DNA of 64,000 nucleotides from Streptomyces sp. YPW6 (lineage in GTDB: Bacteria > Actinomycetota > Actinomycetes > Streptomycetales > Streptomycetaceae), in NCBI RefSeq assembly GCF_018866325.1, contig NZ_CP076457.1:5491001-5555000 (forward strand), in the 5' to 3' direction. Below, piece by piece: positions 11,560-20,312 of the stretch (positions within the stretch are counted from its first letter, which is position 1; each line of letters starts with the position of its first letter). Under the pieces are notes generated by a model that worked only from the letters and a program-made list of their open reading frames with translations, did not search any database and was not told the DNA's origin. Both the position numbers and the translations under genes were made by a program.

Positions 11560-11755
11560 CCAGCCACCCGCCCGGAAAGCTCGGGATACCGGCGACAGCC
11601 CGCCCGGAAAGCTCGGGATACCCGCGACAGCCTGCCCGGGAAGCTCCGGATACCCGCGACAGCCCGCCCGCCCCGGAAGCCTCCGTGTCCGGCGACAGCC
11701 CGCCCGGGCAGCCCCGGATTCCGGTCACGGCCCGCCCGGTCCGGGAAGCTCCGGC
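11560..11755. repeat. Degenerate about 37-bp intergenic tandem repeats
   Basis: Roughly five units of the form CCCGCCCGGAAAGCTCGGGAT + ACCCGCGACAG fill the gap between the phosphatase gene and hemW. Divergence rises towards hemW. Each unit contains a short CCCG/CGGG inverted repeat. Confidence 0.75.
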
Positions 11756-11775
11756 GGCGAGCGACAATGGTCGGT

Positions 11776-13008
11776 ATGCCTTCCGTACTGCCCGATGGTG
11801 AGCCCGTGCCCGACGACGGGGCGCTGCCCCGCCATGCCCTGGAAGGCGCAGCCGGCCGCCCGCTCGGCTTCTACCTGCACGTCCCGTACTGCGCCACCCG
11901 CTGCGGCTACTGCGACTTCAACACCTACACCGCGACCGAGCTGCGCGGCTCCGGCGGTGCGCTGGCCTCCCGCGACAACTACGCCGTCCACCTGATCGAG
12001 GAGGTCCGCCAGGCCCGCAAGGTCCTCGGCGACGACCCGCGCCCGGTCCGTACGGTCTTCGTCGGGGGCGGTACCCCGACCCTGCTGCCCGCCGCCGACC
12101 TCGTCCGGATGCTGGGGGCGATCCGGGACGAGTTCGGGCTCGCGGACGACGCCGAGATCACCACCGAGGCCAACCCCGAGTCCGTCGGCCCGGCCTACCT
12201 CGAAGCCCTGCGCGAGGGCGGCTTCAACCGCGTCTCCTTCGGGATGCAGAGCGCCAGGCAGCACGTCCTGAAGATCCTCGACCGCACCCACACCCCCGGC
12301 CGCCCCGAGGCCTGTGTCGCCGAGGCGCGCGCGGCGGGCTTCGACCACGTCAACCTCGACCTGATCTACGGCACCCCCGGCGAGTCCGACGACGACTGGC
12401 GCGCCACTCTGGACGCCGCGATCGGCGCGGGCCCCGACCACGTGTCCGCGTACGCGCTGATCGTCGAGGAGGGCACCCAGCTCGCCCGCCGCATCCGGCG
12501 CGGCGAGATCCCGATGACCGACGACGACGCCCACGCCGACCGCTACCTCATCGCGGACGAGGCCCTCGCCGCCGCCGGATTCCACTGGTACGAGGTCTCC
12601 AACTGGGCCACCACCGAAGCCGGCCGCTGCCTGCACAACGAGCTCTACTGGCGCGGCGCCGACTGGTGGGGCGCGGGCCCCGGCGCCCACAGCCACGTCG
12701 GCGGCGTGCGCTGGTGGAACGTGAAGCACCCCGGCGCGTACGCCCAGGCGCTCGCCGAGGGCCGCTCGCCCGGCGCGGGCCGCGAGATCCTCGCCGGGGA
12801 GGACCGCCGGGTCGAGCGCGTCCTGCTGGAGCTGCGGCTGCGTGAGGGCTGCCCGCTGGACCTCCTGAAACCCGACGGCCTCGCCGCGTCCCGCCGCGCC
12901 CTGACCGACGGGCTGCTGGAGCCGGAACCGTACGGGAGGGGCCGCGCGGTCCTCACCCTGCGCGGGCGGCTCCTCGCCGACGCCGTCGTCCGCGACCTGG
13001 TCGACTGA
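11776..13008 (+). CDS. hemW: Radical SAM heme chaperone HemW
   Basis: HemN-like radical SAM protein that inserts heme into client proteins. The 410-residue protein has the cluster motif CATRCGYC at about residues 38-45 (CxxxCxxC), followed by FVGGGTPTLL, EANPESV, GMQSA and YEVSNWA, all hallmarks of the HemN/HemW family. HemW rather than the true coproporphyrinogen dehydrogenase is favoured by its length and position next to hrcA-dnaJ. ATG 11776 is chosen; ATG 11767 in frame is possible. A weak 9-bp hairpin follows (13010-13047). Confidence 0.92.
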   Translation: MPSVLPDGEPVPDDGALPRHALEGAAGRPLGFYLHVPYCATRCGYCDFNTYTATELRGSGGALASRDNYAVHLIEEVRQARKVLGDDPRPVRTVFVGGGTPTLLPAADLVRMLGAIRDEFGLADDAEITTEANPESVGPAYLEALREGGFNRVSFGMQSARQHVLKILDRTHTPGRPEACVAEARAAGFDHVNLDLIYGTPGESDDDWRATLDAAIGAGPDHVSAYALIVEEGTQLARRIRRGEIPMTDDDAHADRYLIADEALAAAGFHWYEVSNWATTEAGRCLHNELYWRGADWWGAGPGAHSHVGGVRWWNVKHPGAYAQALAEGRSPGAGREILAGEDRRVERVLLELRLREGCPLDLLKPDGLAASRRALTDGLLEPEPYGRGRAVLTLRGRLLADAVVRDLVD

Positions 13009-13056
13009 GCCCGGGGGCGAGGCCCTCCCGTCCGGCGAGCCCCCGGGAGGAGGCCC

Positions 13057-15933
13057 TCACGGCTTGCAGTCCTTCGCCGTCAGCGGCGGCGCGACCCCGG
13101 CGGGCTTGCCGCAGACCAGGGTCCGCTCCGCGCTCGGCCCCGGCCGGACCACCTTCACGATGTTGAGGCCGTGCACGTTGTCCGCGACCGAGGACCGGGC
13201 CCGGCTGAACGAGATCGTCCCCGTCGGCATGTTGTTCAGGTCCACCGTGTGCAGCGTCGCCCAGGTCTCCGCCGCGCTCCGCCGCCTGTCGCCGCGCGCC
13301 GCCGCGTCGTACAGGGCCGCCGTGGCGCTGTAGGCGATCACGGTCTGCCCGCTGGCGAACAGGTCGTCCTCGTACGCCGGACGCCCCGAGACCAGCGCGG
13401 CGACCTCCCCGTCGGGGTGCAGCCGTCGCAGGGTGCGGTACGCGTCCCCGTAGAAGCCGAGGTTCTTCCCCCGGTCCAGCGGGGCGAGCGAGGCGTGGTA
13501 GAGCGTGACGTTGGCCGCGATGGACGTGGAGTCGTTGAACGTCCCCTTCGTCAGATCGTCGCCGGTGAACACCGTCATCCGCCGGTCCGAGCACCCGGTC
13601 GTCTCCGACAGGCCCCGCATCAGCGTCGGCACGTCCTCGACCCGCCCGGCGAAGTACAGCGCGTCCGGCACCCGCTCGGCCCGGCAGATGTTCGTCAGCG
13701 GGGCGTTCAGGCTCGCCCCGCCCGCGAGGTCGTACGTCACGTCCTTGCCCGGCTGGAATCCCGCGTCCTCCAGCATCTTGCGGCCCGCGTCCCGCTGCTC
13801 GGCGGTGTACCGGTCCAGGTCTCCGTTGAGGTCCTTGCGCGACAGCACGATCGCGTACGGGCGGTCCAGCCCCCGCGCGATCTGCCGGGCCACCAGACCC
13901 AGCACATGCGTCTGCTCCTCGTCCGTCGCCGCCAGGCCGAAGTAGTTCGGAAAATCGCGGGGCAGGTCGCTGCTGGAGTTCGTCGTGTTCACCAGCGGCA
14001 GCCCGGCCTCGCGCAGCAGCTTCGTCGCCTGCTCGCTCTCCTGGGTGTTCCGGCCGAGACCGACCACCCCGACCACCGTCGGATCCCGCCGGGCCACCTC
14101 GATGATCTTCTCCACGGCGGTGATCTGCCGCAGCAGGTCCTCGCCGCCGTTGGCGGTCAGCACCCGCAGCTTCACCGACCGGCGCACCGTCTTGTTCACC
14201 GCGCGCTGCTGGAGGTAGACCCCGGTCAGCTCCTCCAGCCCCTTGCGGGTCGCCTCCGGGTCCTTGCCCGTGGCGGTGAGCGGACCGGCGTAGACGATCG
14301 TCACATACGCGTCGTCGTCCTCGATGTCGTCGTTCTCCTCGCGGATCGCCTGCTCGATCCGCTCGAACGTGATGCCCTTGCCCGCCCCGTTCAGCTCCAG
14401 GTCGTTGCCCCGCGCGAAGAGCACCTCGGGCGCGGTCGCCACCCCCACGCACTCCCGGTCGCCGTCCGGCCCCTGCCAGATCGCGTCCGTGTTCCGGTCG
14501 GTCAGCGGCCCGTGGCAGTAGGTGTCGCGCCAGTGCCCCGCCCACAGGAACGCCCCCAGCAGCGAGCCCACGACGGCCACGGCGAGCGTCGCCCGCGACA
14601 TCACCCACCACGCCCAGGTGCGCCGCACCCGGTGGGTGACGAGCTGCGCGTGGGCGTGCTCATGGGTCAGCTTCTCGGTGGACAGCGGCAGCAGCAGCAC
14701 CCACGCCAGGGTCGCCGCCGCCACCGGCGACTGGCCCAGGCTCAGATCGTCGACCCAGCGCTCGTAACGGGCCCGCGCACCGGAGGAACCGGTCGGTGTC
14801 CCCGGACCCGGCCGCTCCGGGGGCAGCGGCGGGGTGTGCCGCATGATCTCGGAGGCCGGCAGCGAGGCGAGCAGCAGCAGCGGATCCACCTCACTGCGCC
14901 GCGACCGTACGTTGTTGATCGCGTTGATCAGCAGGATGCCGCCGTTGTCCTGCGTGGCCCGGGGCAGGAACACCACCGGCGGGACCGTGCGCTTGCTGCG
15001 CCGCCAGTCCAGGGAGTGCGGGCGGTAGTTGTGCCGCAGGTCCTCCAGCAGCGCCTGCACCCGCAGCTCCAGATGGAACTGGCGCGCGTACTCGTCGCCC
15101 GCCCCCGCGTCCGCCACCCGCTCCGCGACCGCCGCCGCCCGCGCACGGATCACCCGCCACGAACCGCTCGGCGAGAACCACGACCAGCCGTCCGACGGAT
15201 ACCCGGTGCTGGAGGCGGCCAGCGAGGAGGTGGTGGCGAACCACCGGCTGGCCCGGCGCAGCCACAGCAGCGGCGGCGCGGCCCGCCGCGCCAGGCCCAC
15301 CACCGCGAGCCCGATCAGCGCGACCGTCGCCACCAGGACCGTCAGCAGCCAGTCGATCTCCCCGAGCAGCACGCTGAGCAGGGCGATGAACAGGGCTCCG
15401 ACGAACGTCTCGGGCCGCACCGACTGCCGCAGCACGTCCCACCGGGTCCCGCCGCGCGGCCTGCCGGAGCGCCAGCGCAACCGGCTCAGCTGCTCCAGAA
15501 TCCTTTCCTCGCGGACCTCGGCGGGGTTCCCGCCGGACTGCCCCACCACCGTCGCCGTGGCCTGCTCGATCGCCCCGAGCAGCCGCGAGCGCGGAAAGGC
15601 GAAACTCTTGTACTGGGTGTTCTCGCGGGTCTCCCACGGCTTCTCCGAGAGCGTGCGCACCATGTCGAGCGCCGCCTCGTACGGAGTCGCCCCCGCGCCG
15701 TCCAGCAGCCGCACCGGCACCCGGCGCAACTCGTTGGCCCGGTGCACCTGGTGCACGAGCTGCTCCACCCGCGCGTCGATCTCCGGACCGGCCCCCGCGT
15801 CCGCCGCCTGGGCCACCACGAGCGGCATCACCGGGCGGTTGACCCGGTACCGGTCGATCAGCTGCTGCATCAGGTGGAAGACGGCCGAAGCCGCCTCGTT
15901 GTCCGCACTGTCCCGCCAGACCTCGCGCGCCAT
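13057..15933 (-). CDS. Membrane protein fused to a periplasmic-binding-type receptor
   Basis: A 958-residue protein with an unusual layout. Residues 1 to about 170 are soluble, with helical stretches. Residues about 172-225 hold two hydrophobic segments (FVGALFIALLSVLLG and LVATVALIGLAVVG). A second soluble region follows (VVFLPRATQDNGGILLINAI), then one more hydrophobic segment near 445-465. Residues about 510-958 look like a type I periplasmic binding protein (VVGVVGLGRNTQESEQA, AGLPLVNTTNSSS, YFGLAATDEEQ, DALYFAGR), as in branched-chain amino-acid receptors. No Walker A motif is seen. No transporter subunits are adjacent, so a sensory rather than transport role is inferred. Confidence 0.7.
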   Translation of the reverse strand: MAREVWRDSADNEAASAVFHLMQQLIDRYRVNRPVMPLVVAQAADAGAGPEIDARVEQLVHQVHRANELRRVPVRLLDGAGATPYEAALDMVRTLSEKPWETRENTQYKSFAFPRSRLLGAIEQATATVVGQSGGNPAEVREERILEQLSRLRWRSGRPRGGTRWDVLRQSVRPETFVGALFIALLSVLLGEIDWLLTVLVATVALIGLAVVGLARRAAPPLLWLRRASRWFATTSSLAASSTGYPSDGWSWFSPSGSWRVIRARAAAVAERVADAGAGDEYARQFHLELRVQALLEDLRHNYRPHSLDWRRSKRTVPPVVFLPRATQDNGGILLINAINNVRSRRSEVDPLLLLASLPASEIMRHTPPLPPERPGPGTPTGSSGARARYERWVDDLSLGQSPVAAATLAWVLLLPLSTEKLTHEHAHAQLVTHRVRRTWAWWVMSRATLAVAVVGSLLGAFLWAGHWRDTYCHGPLTDRNTDAIWQGPDGDRECVGVATAPEVLFARGNDLELNGAGKGITFERIEQAIREENDDIEDDDAYVTIVYAGPLTATGKDPEATRKGLEELTGVYLQQRAVNKTVRRSVKLRVLTANGGEDLLRQITAVEKIIEVARRDPTVVGVVGLGRNTQESEQATKLLREAGLPLVNTTNSSSDLPRDFPNYFGLAATDEEQTHVLGLVARQIARGLDRPYAIVLSRKDLNGDLDRYTAEQRDAGRKMLEDAGFQPGKDVTYDLAGGASLNAPLTNICRAERVPDALYFAGRVEDVPTLMRGLSETTGCSDRRMTVFTGDDLTKGTFNDSTSIAANVTLYHASLAPLDRGKNLGFYGDAYRTLRRLHPDGEVAALVSGRPAYEDDLFASGQTVIAYSATAALYDAAARGDRRRSAAETWATLHTVDLNNMPTGTISFSRARSSVADNVHGLNIVKVVRPGPSAERTLVCGKPAGVAPPLTAKDCKP

Positions 15934-16075
15934 CGCCCGTACCCTTCCCCCGTGAACCGCCGGCCCGTCCGTCCTCTCGTGTAACCCTCAATAACCGATG
16001 GTGCGTGTGGGACGCAGACATTCCCAGAGATCGGTATGCGATCGTCCGGGAAGGGCGGGAGTCAGCCCGGGGACA

Positions 16076-16894
16076 TCAGTCCGGAAGGGTGACGAAGTCG
16101 ATCAATTCCTCCACTCGGCCCAGCAGTTGGGGTTCCAGGTCCTTGTAGCTGCGGACCTTCGACAGAATGTGCTGCCAGGCCGCCCCGGTGTTCTCCGGCC
16201 ACCCCAGAGCCCGGCACACCCCCGTCTTCCAGTCCTGCCCCCTCGGCACCACCGGCCAGGTGTCGATCCCCACCGACGACGGCTTCACCGCCTCCCACAC
16301 GTCGATGTACGGGTGCCCCACCACCAGCACGTGGTCACCGGTCACCCGGTCGGCGATCCGGGACTCCTTGGAGCCGGGCACCAGATGGTCCACCAGCACC
16401 CCGAGCCGGGCGTCCGGTCCCGGCCCGAACTCCCCGACGATCGCCGGAAGGTCGTCGATGCCCTCCAGGTACTCCACGACCACGCCCTCGATGCGCAGGT
16501 CGTCCCCCCACACCCGCTCCACCAGCTCCGCGTCGTGCCGGCCCTCCACATAGATCCGCCCGGCCCGTGCCACCCGGGCCCGCGCGCCGGGCACCGCCAC
16601 CGAACCGGAGGCCGTACGCGTGGGACGCGCGGGACCTCCGGGACCCGGGCGCACCAGGGTGACGACCTTGCCCTCCAGCAGGAAGCCGCGCGGTTCCATC
16701 GGGAACACCCGGTGCTTGCCGAACCGGTCCTCCAGGGTCACCGTCGGCCCCTGGGCCGTCTTCTCGCAGCGGATCACCGCCCCGCAGAAGCCGGTGGCGA
16801 CCTCCTCCACGACCAGATCGGGTTCGGCGGGCACCTCGGGCACGGGGGCGGACCGCTTCCACGGCGGGGTCAGGTCCGGCTGGTAGCTGCGCAT
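16076..16894 (-). CDS. DUF3097 family protein
   Basis: 272 residues beginning MRSYQPDLTPPWKRS, recognised as the DUF3097 family found throughout actinobacteria next to hemW/hrcA. Function is unknown. The central part has IYVEGRHDAELVERVWG and, 50 residues later, LGVLVDHLVPGSKESRI. The spacing of the VEGxxDA glutamate and the DHxxPG aspartate recalls the Toprim fold of primases and RecR (inference). No membrane segment or signal peptide. Confidence 0.85.
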   Translation of the reverse strand: MRSYQPDLTPPWKRSAPVPEVPAEPDLVVEEVATGFCGAVIRCEKTAQGPTVTLEDRFGKHRVFPMEPRGFLLEGKVVTLVRPGPGGPARPTRTASGSVAVPGARARVARAGRIYVEGRHDAELVERVWGDDLRIEGVVVEYLEGIDDLPAIVGEFGPGPDARLGVLVDHLVPGSKESRIADRVTGDHVLVVGHPYIDVWEAVKPSSVGIDTWPVVPRGQDWKTGVCRALGWPENTGAAWQHILSKVRSYKDLEPQLLGRVEELIDFVTLPD

Positions 16895-16924
16895 GGCCCG
16901 ACGATAATCGGCCCGCCGCCGTGA

Positions 16925-17127
16925 AGAACCTCACGCCGCCCCGAACCCTCACCCCGCCGTGACGCTCCACACGCCGCCGCGATGCTTCTCACCCCGCCGA
17001 GGAACCGCCGCCTCGCCGAGACGCTCCTCACGCCGCCGCGCGGGCCCTCGGCACCGCCGCCAGGACGCCGCCCGCCGCGACGGTGCTCATGCCGCCGTGA
17101 ACGTCCTCGGCACCGCCGCGATGCTCC
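16925..17127. repeat. Degenerate CGCCGCGA(T)-based tandem repeats
   Basis: About seven imperfect units of 25-30 bp built on GATGCTCCTCACCCCGCCGC fill the gap between the DUF3097 gene and the metallo-hydrolase gene; the last copies run into the 3' end of the hydrolase gene. Confidence 0.65.
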
Positions 17128-17859
17128 TCACCCCGCCGCGAACCGCTCCGCCAGCGCCGCCCGTTGCGCCCGGACGAACGCCGCGTCCACCACCGCCCCG
17201 TGCCCCGGCACGTACAGCGCGTCCTCGCCGCCCAGCTCCAGCAGCCTCTCCAGCGCGGCGGGCCACCGCGCGGGGACCGCGTCCGTGCCCGCCTGCGGCT
17301 CGCCCGACTCCTCGACCAGGTCGCCGCAGAGCACCACCGGGGGCTCGCCCTCCGAGCCCGGCACCAGCACCGCGAGGTCGTGGCCGCTGTGGGCCGGACC
17401 CAGACCGGCCAGCAGTACCCGGCGGCCGCCGCCCAGATCGAGCGCCCGCTCGCCGCGCACCTCCTCGTGCGGGACCACCAGCGTGCCGGCCGACCGGGCC
17501 GCCTCGTCCTCCGGGACGCCGTGCCGCACGGCGTCCGCGTACAGCCCCTGCTCCCCGTTCCGCAGCAGGGCGGTGAGCCCCGCCGAGCCGTACACCCGGA
17601 CCCCGGCGAACGCCGCCGCGCCCAGCACATGATCGAAATGGGGATGACTCAGTGCGATATGCGTCACCCTGCGGCCGAGCAGCGCCTCGGCCTGCCGCCG
17701 CAGCTCCACGCCCTCGCGCAGCGTCGACCCCGTGTCGAACAGCAGCACCCCCTCCGCCCCGGCGACCAGCGCCACGGTGGCGTCCCAGCCGGGGAGCCGC
17801 CGCCGGCCGACGCCGTCGCCCAACCGCTCCCACCCGAAGTCTTCCCAAGCGACGTCCAT
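17128..17859 (-). CDS. MBL-fold metallo-hydrolase
   Basis: 243 residues with the metallo-beta-lactamase zinc motif [11 protein letters not shown] (HxHxDH, about residues 94-100), an N-terminal LLFDTGSTL strand, and further ligands in [13 protein letters not shown] and the C-terminal VPGHGAVV. Members include glyoxalase II-like hydrolases and lactonases; the substrate cannot be told. It is divergent from hrcA. Confidence 0.85.
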   Translation of the reverse strand: MDVAWEDFGWERLGDGVGRRRLPGWDATVALVAGAEGVLLFDTGSTLREGVELRRQAEALLGRRVTHIALSHPHFDHVLGAAAFAGVRVYGSAGLTALLRNGEQGLYADAVRHGVPEDEAARSAGTLVVPHEEVRGERALDLGGGRRVLLAGLGPAHSGHDLAVLVPGSEGEPPVVLCGDLVEESGEPQAGTDAVPARWPAALERLLELGGEDALYVPGHGAVVDAAFVRAQRAALAERFAAG

Positions 17860-17960
17860 ACCAGGACGCTATCGGCAGCGACCTGCGCGGTCCGGTGGGA
17901 GGGCGGCCGGTCGCCCTTGCCCAGGCCCCACCCCACCCCCGTACACTGACGACGGGATTG

Positions 17961-17987
17961 CTGGCACTCGTACGCACCGAGTGCCAG
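17961..17987. promoter_or_regulatory. CIRCE operator of hrcA
   Basis: Perfect 9-N9-9 inverted repeat CTGGCACTC - 9 nt - GAGTGCCAG, 37 bp upstream of the hrcA start. This matches the CIRCE consensus bound by HrcA, so hrcA-dnaJ should be autorepressed and induced by heat shock. Confidence 0.95.
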
Positions 17988-18023
17988 TCGGAGACCGGAG
18001 ACAGACAGCTGGAGGTGTGCGCG

Positions 18024-19040
18024 ATGCTCAGCGAACGCAGACTCGAAGTGCTGCGCGCCATCGTCCAGGACTACGTCGGCACCGAGGAGCCCGTCGGTTC
18101 CAAGGCGCTGACCGAGCGGCACCGGCTGGGGGTCTCCCCGGCCACCGTCCGCAACGACATGGCGGTGCTGGAGGACGAGGGCTTCATCGCCCAGCCGCAC
18201 ACGAGCGCGGGGCGCATCCCCACCGACAAGGGGTACCGCCTCTTCGTCGACAAGCTCGCGGGCGTCAAGCCGCTCTCCTCGCCCGAGCGCCGGGCCATCC
18301 AGAACTTCCTCGACGGCGCGGTCGACCTCGACGACGTGGTCGGGCGGACCGTGCGGCTGCTCGCGCAGCTGACCCGGCAGGTCGCCGTCGTGCAGTACCC
18401 CTCGCTGACCCGTTCGACGGTGCGGCACGTGGAGCTGCTGTCGCTCGCCCCCGCCCGGCTGATGCTCGTCCTGATCACGGACACCGGCCGCGTCGAGCAG
18501 CGTATGATCGACTGCCCTGCGCCGTTCGGTGAGGCATCGCTCGCGGATCTGCGGGCCCGGCTCAACAGCCGGGTCGTCGGACGCCGCTTCGCGGATGTCC
18601 CGCGCCTGGTGCAGGAGCTGCCAGAATCCTTCGACAGCGAGGACCGGGGGACGGTTTCCACGGTTCTTTCCACCCTCCTCGAAACCCTGGTCGAGGAGAC
18701 GGAGGAGCGGCTGATGATCGGCGGCACCTCCAACCTCACCCGCTTCGGACACGACTTCCCGGTGATGATCCGGCCGGTGCTGGAAGCACTGGAGGAGCAG
18801 GTCGTCCTGCTGAAGCTGCTCGGTGAGGCCACGGACTCCGGCATGACCGTACGGATCGGGCACGAGAACGCCCACGAGGGGCTCAACTCCACGTCCGTCG
18901 TCGCGGTCGGCTACGGTTCGGGCGACGAGGCAGTCGCCAAACTCGGCGTGGTCGGACCGACCCGCATGGACTACCCCGGAACGATGGGAGCGGTACGCGC
19001 AGTGGCACGTTACGTCGGACAGATCCTGGCGGAGTCGTAA
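18024..19040 (+). CDS. hrcA: Heat-inducible transcription repressor HrcA
   Basis: Represses CIRCE-controlled chaperone operons. The 338-residue protein has an N-terminal winged helix ([18 protein letters not shown]...[25 protein letters not shown]) and the GAF-like dimerisation domain with [17 protein letters not shown] 18024 is chosen because GGAGG at 18011-18015 is correctly spaced; a longer open frame upstream is not conserved in type. The gene ends one base before dnaJ starts. Confidence 0.96.
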   Translation: MLSERRLEVLRAIVQDYVGTEEPVGSKALTERHRLGVSPATVRNDMAVLEDEGFIAQPHTSAGRIPTDKGYRLFVDKLAGVKPLSSPERRAIQNFLDGAVDLDDVVGRTVRLLAQLTRQVAVVQYPSLTRSTVRHVELLSLAPARLMLVLITDTGRVEQRMIDCPAPFGEASLADLRARLNSRVVGRRFADVPRLVQELPESFDSEDRGTVSTVLSTLLETLVEETEERLMIGGTSNLTRFGHDFPVMIRPVLEALEEQVVLLKLLGEATDSGMTVRIGHENAHEGLNSTSVVAVGYGSGDEAVAKLGVVGPTRMDYPGTMGAVRAVARYVGQILAES

Positions 19041-20180
19041 GTGGCCACGGACTACTACGCCGTACTCGGCGTGCGCCGCGACGCATCTCAGGACGAGATC
19101 AAGAAGGCATTCCGTCGGCTCGCCCGCGAGCTGCACCCGGATGTCAACCCGGACCCGAAGACCCAGGAGCGGTTCAAGGAGATCAACGCCGCTTACGAGG
19201 TGCTCGCCGACCCGCAGAAGAAGCAGGTCTACGACCTCGGCGGCGACCCGCTCTCCGGTAACGGCGGCGGCGGTGGCGCGGGCGGTTTCGGAGCCGGCGG
19301 CTTCGGCAACTTCTCCGACATCATGGACGCCTTCTTCGGCAACGCCGCGCAGCGCGGGCCCCGTTCGCGGACCCGGCGCGGCCAGGACGCCATGATCCGG
19401 CTGGAGATCGACCTCAACGAGGCGGCCTTCGGCACCACCAAGGACATCCAGGTCGACACGGCCGTCGTCTGCAACACCTGCAGCGGCGAGGGCGCGGCCC
19501 CCGGCACCTCCGCCCAGACCTGCGACATGTGCCGCGGACGCGGCGAGGTCTCGCAGGTCACCCGGTCCTTCCTTGGCCAGGTCATGACCTCGCGGCCCTG
19601 CCCGCAGTGTCAGGGCTTCGGTACGGTCGTGCCCACCCCGTGCCCGGAGTGCGCCGGAGACGGCCGTATCCGCTCGCGGCGGACGCTCACGGTCAAGATC
19701 CCGGCCGGCGTCGACAACGGCACCCGCATCCAGCTCGCCGGAGAGGGCGAGGTCGGCCCCGGCGGCGGCCCGGCCGGCGACCTGTACGTGGAGATCCACG
19801 AGCTGCCGCACTCCGTCTTCCAACGGCGCGGCGACGACCTGCACTGCACGGTCACCATCCCCATGACGGCAGCGGCCCTCGGCACCAAGTGCCCGCTGGA
19901 GACGCTGGACGGCCTGGAGGAGATCGACATCCGGCCCGGCACCCAGTCCGGCCAGTCCGTCCCCCTGCACGGGCGCGGGATCACGCATCTGCGCGGCGGC
20001 GGCCGGGGCGACCTGATCGTCCACGTCGAGGTGATCACCCCGTCCAAGCTCGACCCCGAGCAGGAGCGGCTGCTGCGGGAGCTGGCCAAGCTCCGCGGCG
20101 AGGAACGACCCCTGGGTCAGTTCCAGCCAGGTCAGCAGGGCCTCTTCTCCCGTCTGAAGGACGCGTTCAACGGCCGCTGA
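19041..20180 (+). CDS. dnaJ: Chaperone DnaJ
   Basis: Type I Hsp40 co-chaperone stimulating DnaK. 379 residues: J domain (residues 1-68, HPD motif in ELHPDVN), a Gly/Phe-rich region (GGFGAGGFGNF), and four zinc-binding CxxCxGxG repeats (CNTCSGEG, CDMCRGRG, CPQCQGFG, CPECAGDG). The C-terminal substrate-binding domains follow. GTG 19041 abuts the hrcA stop, so the pair is translationally linked. This is the DnaJ2-type paralogue usually paired with hrcA rather than the one in the dnaK operon. Confidence 0.96.
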   Translation: MATDYYAVLGVRRDASQDEIKKAFRRLARELHPDVNPDPKTQERFKEINAAYEVLADPQKKQVYDLGGDPLSGNGGGGGAGGFGAGGFGNFSDIMDAFFGNAAQRGPRSRTRRGQDAMIRLEIDLNEAAFGTTKDIQVDTAVVCNTCSGEGAAPGTSAQTCDMCRGRGEVSQVTRSFLGQVMTSRPCPQCQGFGTVVPTPCPECAGDGRIRSRRTLTVKIPAGVDNGTRIQLAGEGEVGPGGGPAGDLYVEIHELPHSVFQRRGDDLHCTVTIPMTAAALGTKCPLETLDGLEEIDIRPGTQSGQSVPLHGRGITHLRGGGRGDLIVHVEVITPSKLDPEQERLLRELAKLRGEERPLGQFQPGQQGLFSRLKDAFNGR

Positions 20181-20198
20181 ACCGCTTTCCGCCTTTCA

Positions 20199-20237
20199 CC
20201 GCACCGCCCGCCGGTTCCTCACCGGCGGGCGGTGCGG
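20199..20237 (+). terminator. Terminator of the hrcA-dnaJ operon
   Basis: Perfect 17-bp stem (20199-20215 with 20221-20237, core CCGCACCGCCCGCCGGT) and a 5-nt loop TCCTC. Confidence 0.9.
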
Positions 20238-20312
20238 CGTTCGGCGGGAGAACCGGTCAGGCCGTCGACTGGCTGATTCGGCCCCGTGGGCGGGACGTGG
20301 CACGATGCGCTC

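Noticed and set aside
13171-15984. A 937-codon plus-strand frame opposite the receptor-fusion gene
   Set aside because: The product is Arg/His/Pro-rich without domains, while the minus strand gives a coherent receptor domain.
17652-18023. N-terminal extension of HrcA
   Set aside because: The open frame overlaps the divergent metallo-hydrolase gene and the CIRCE operator, and the ribosome-binding site fits ATG 18024.
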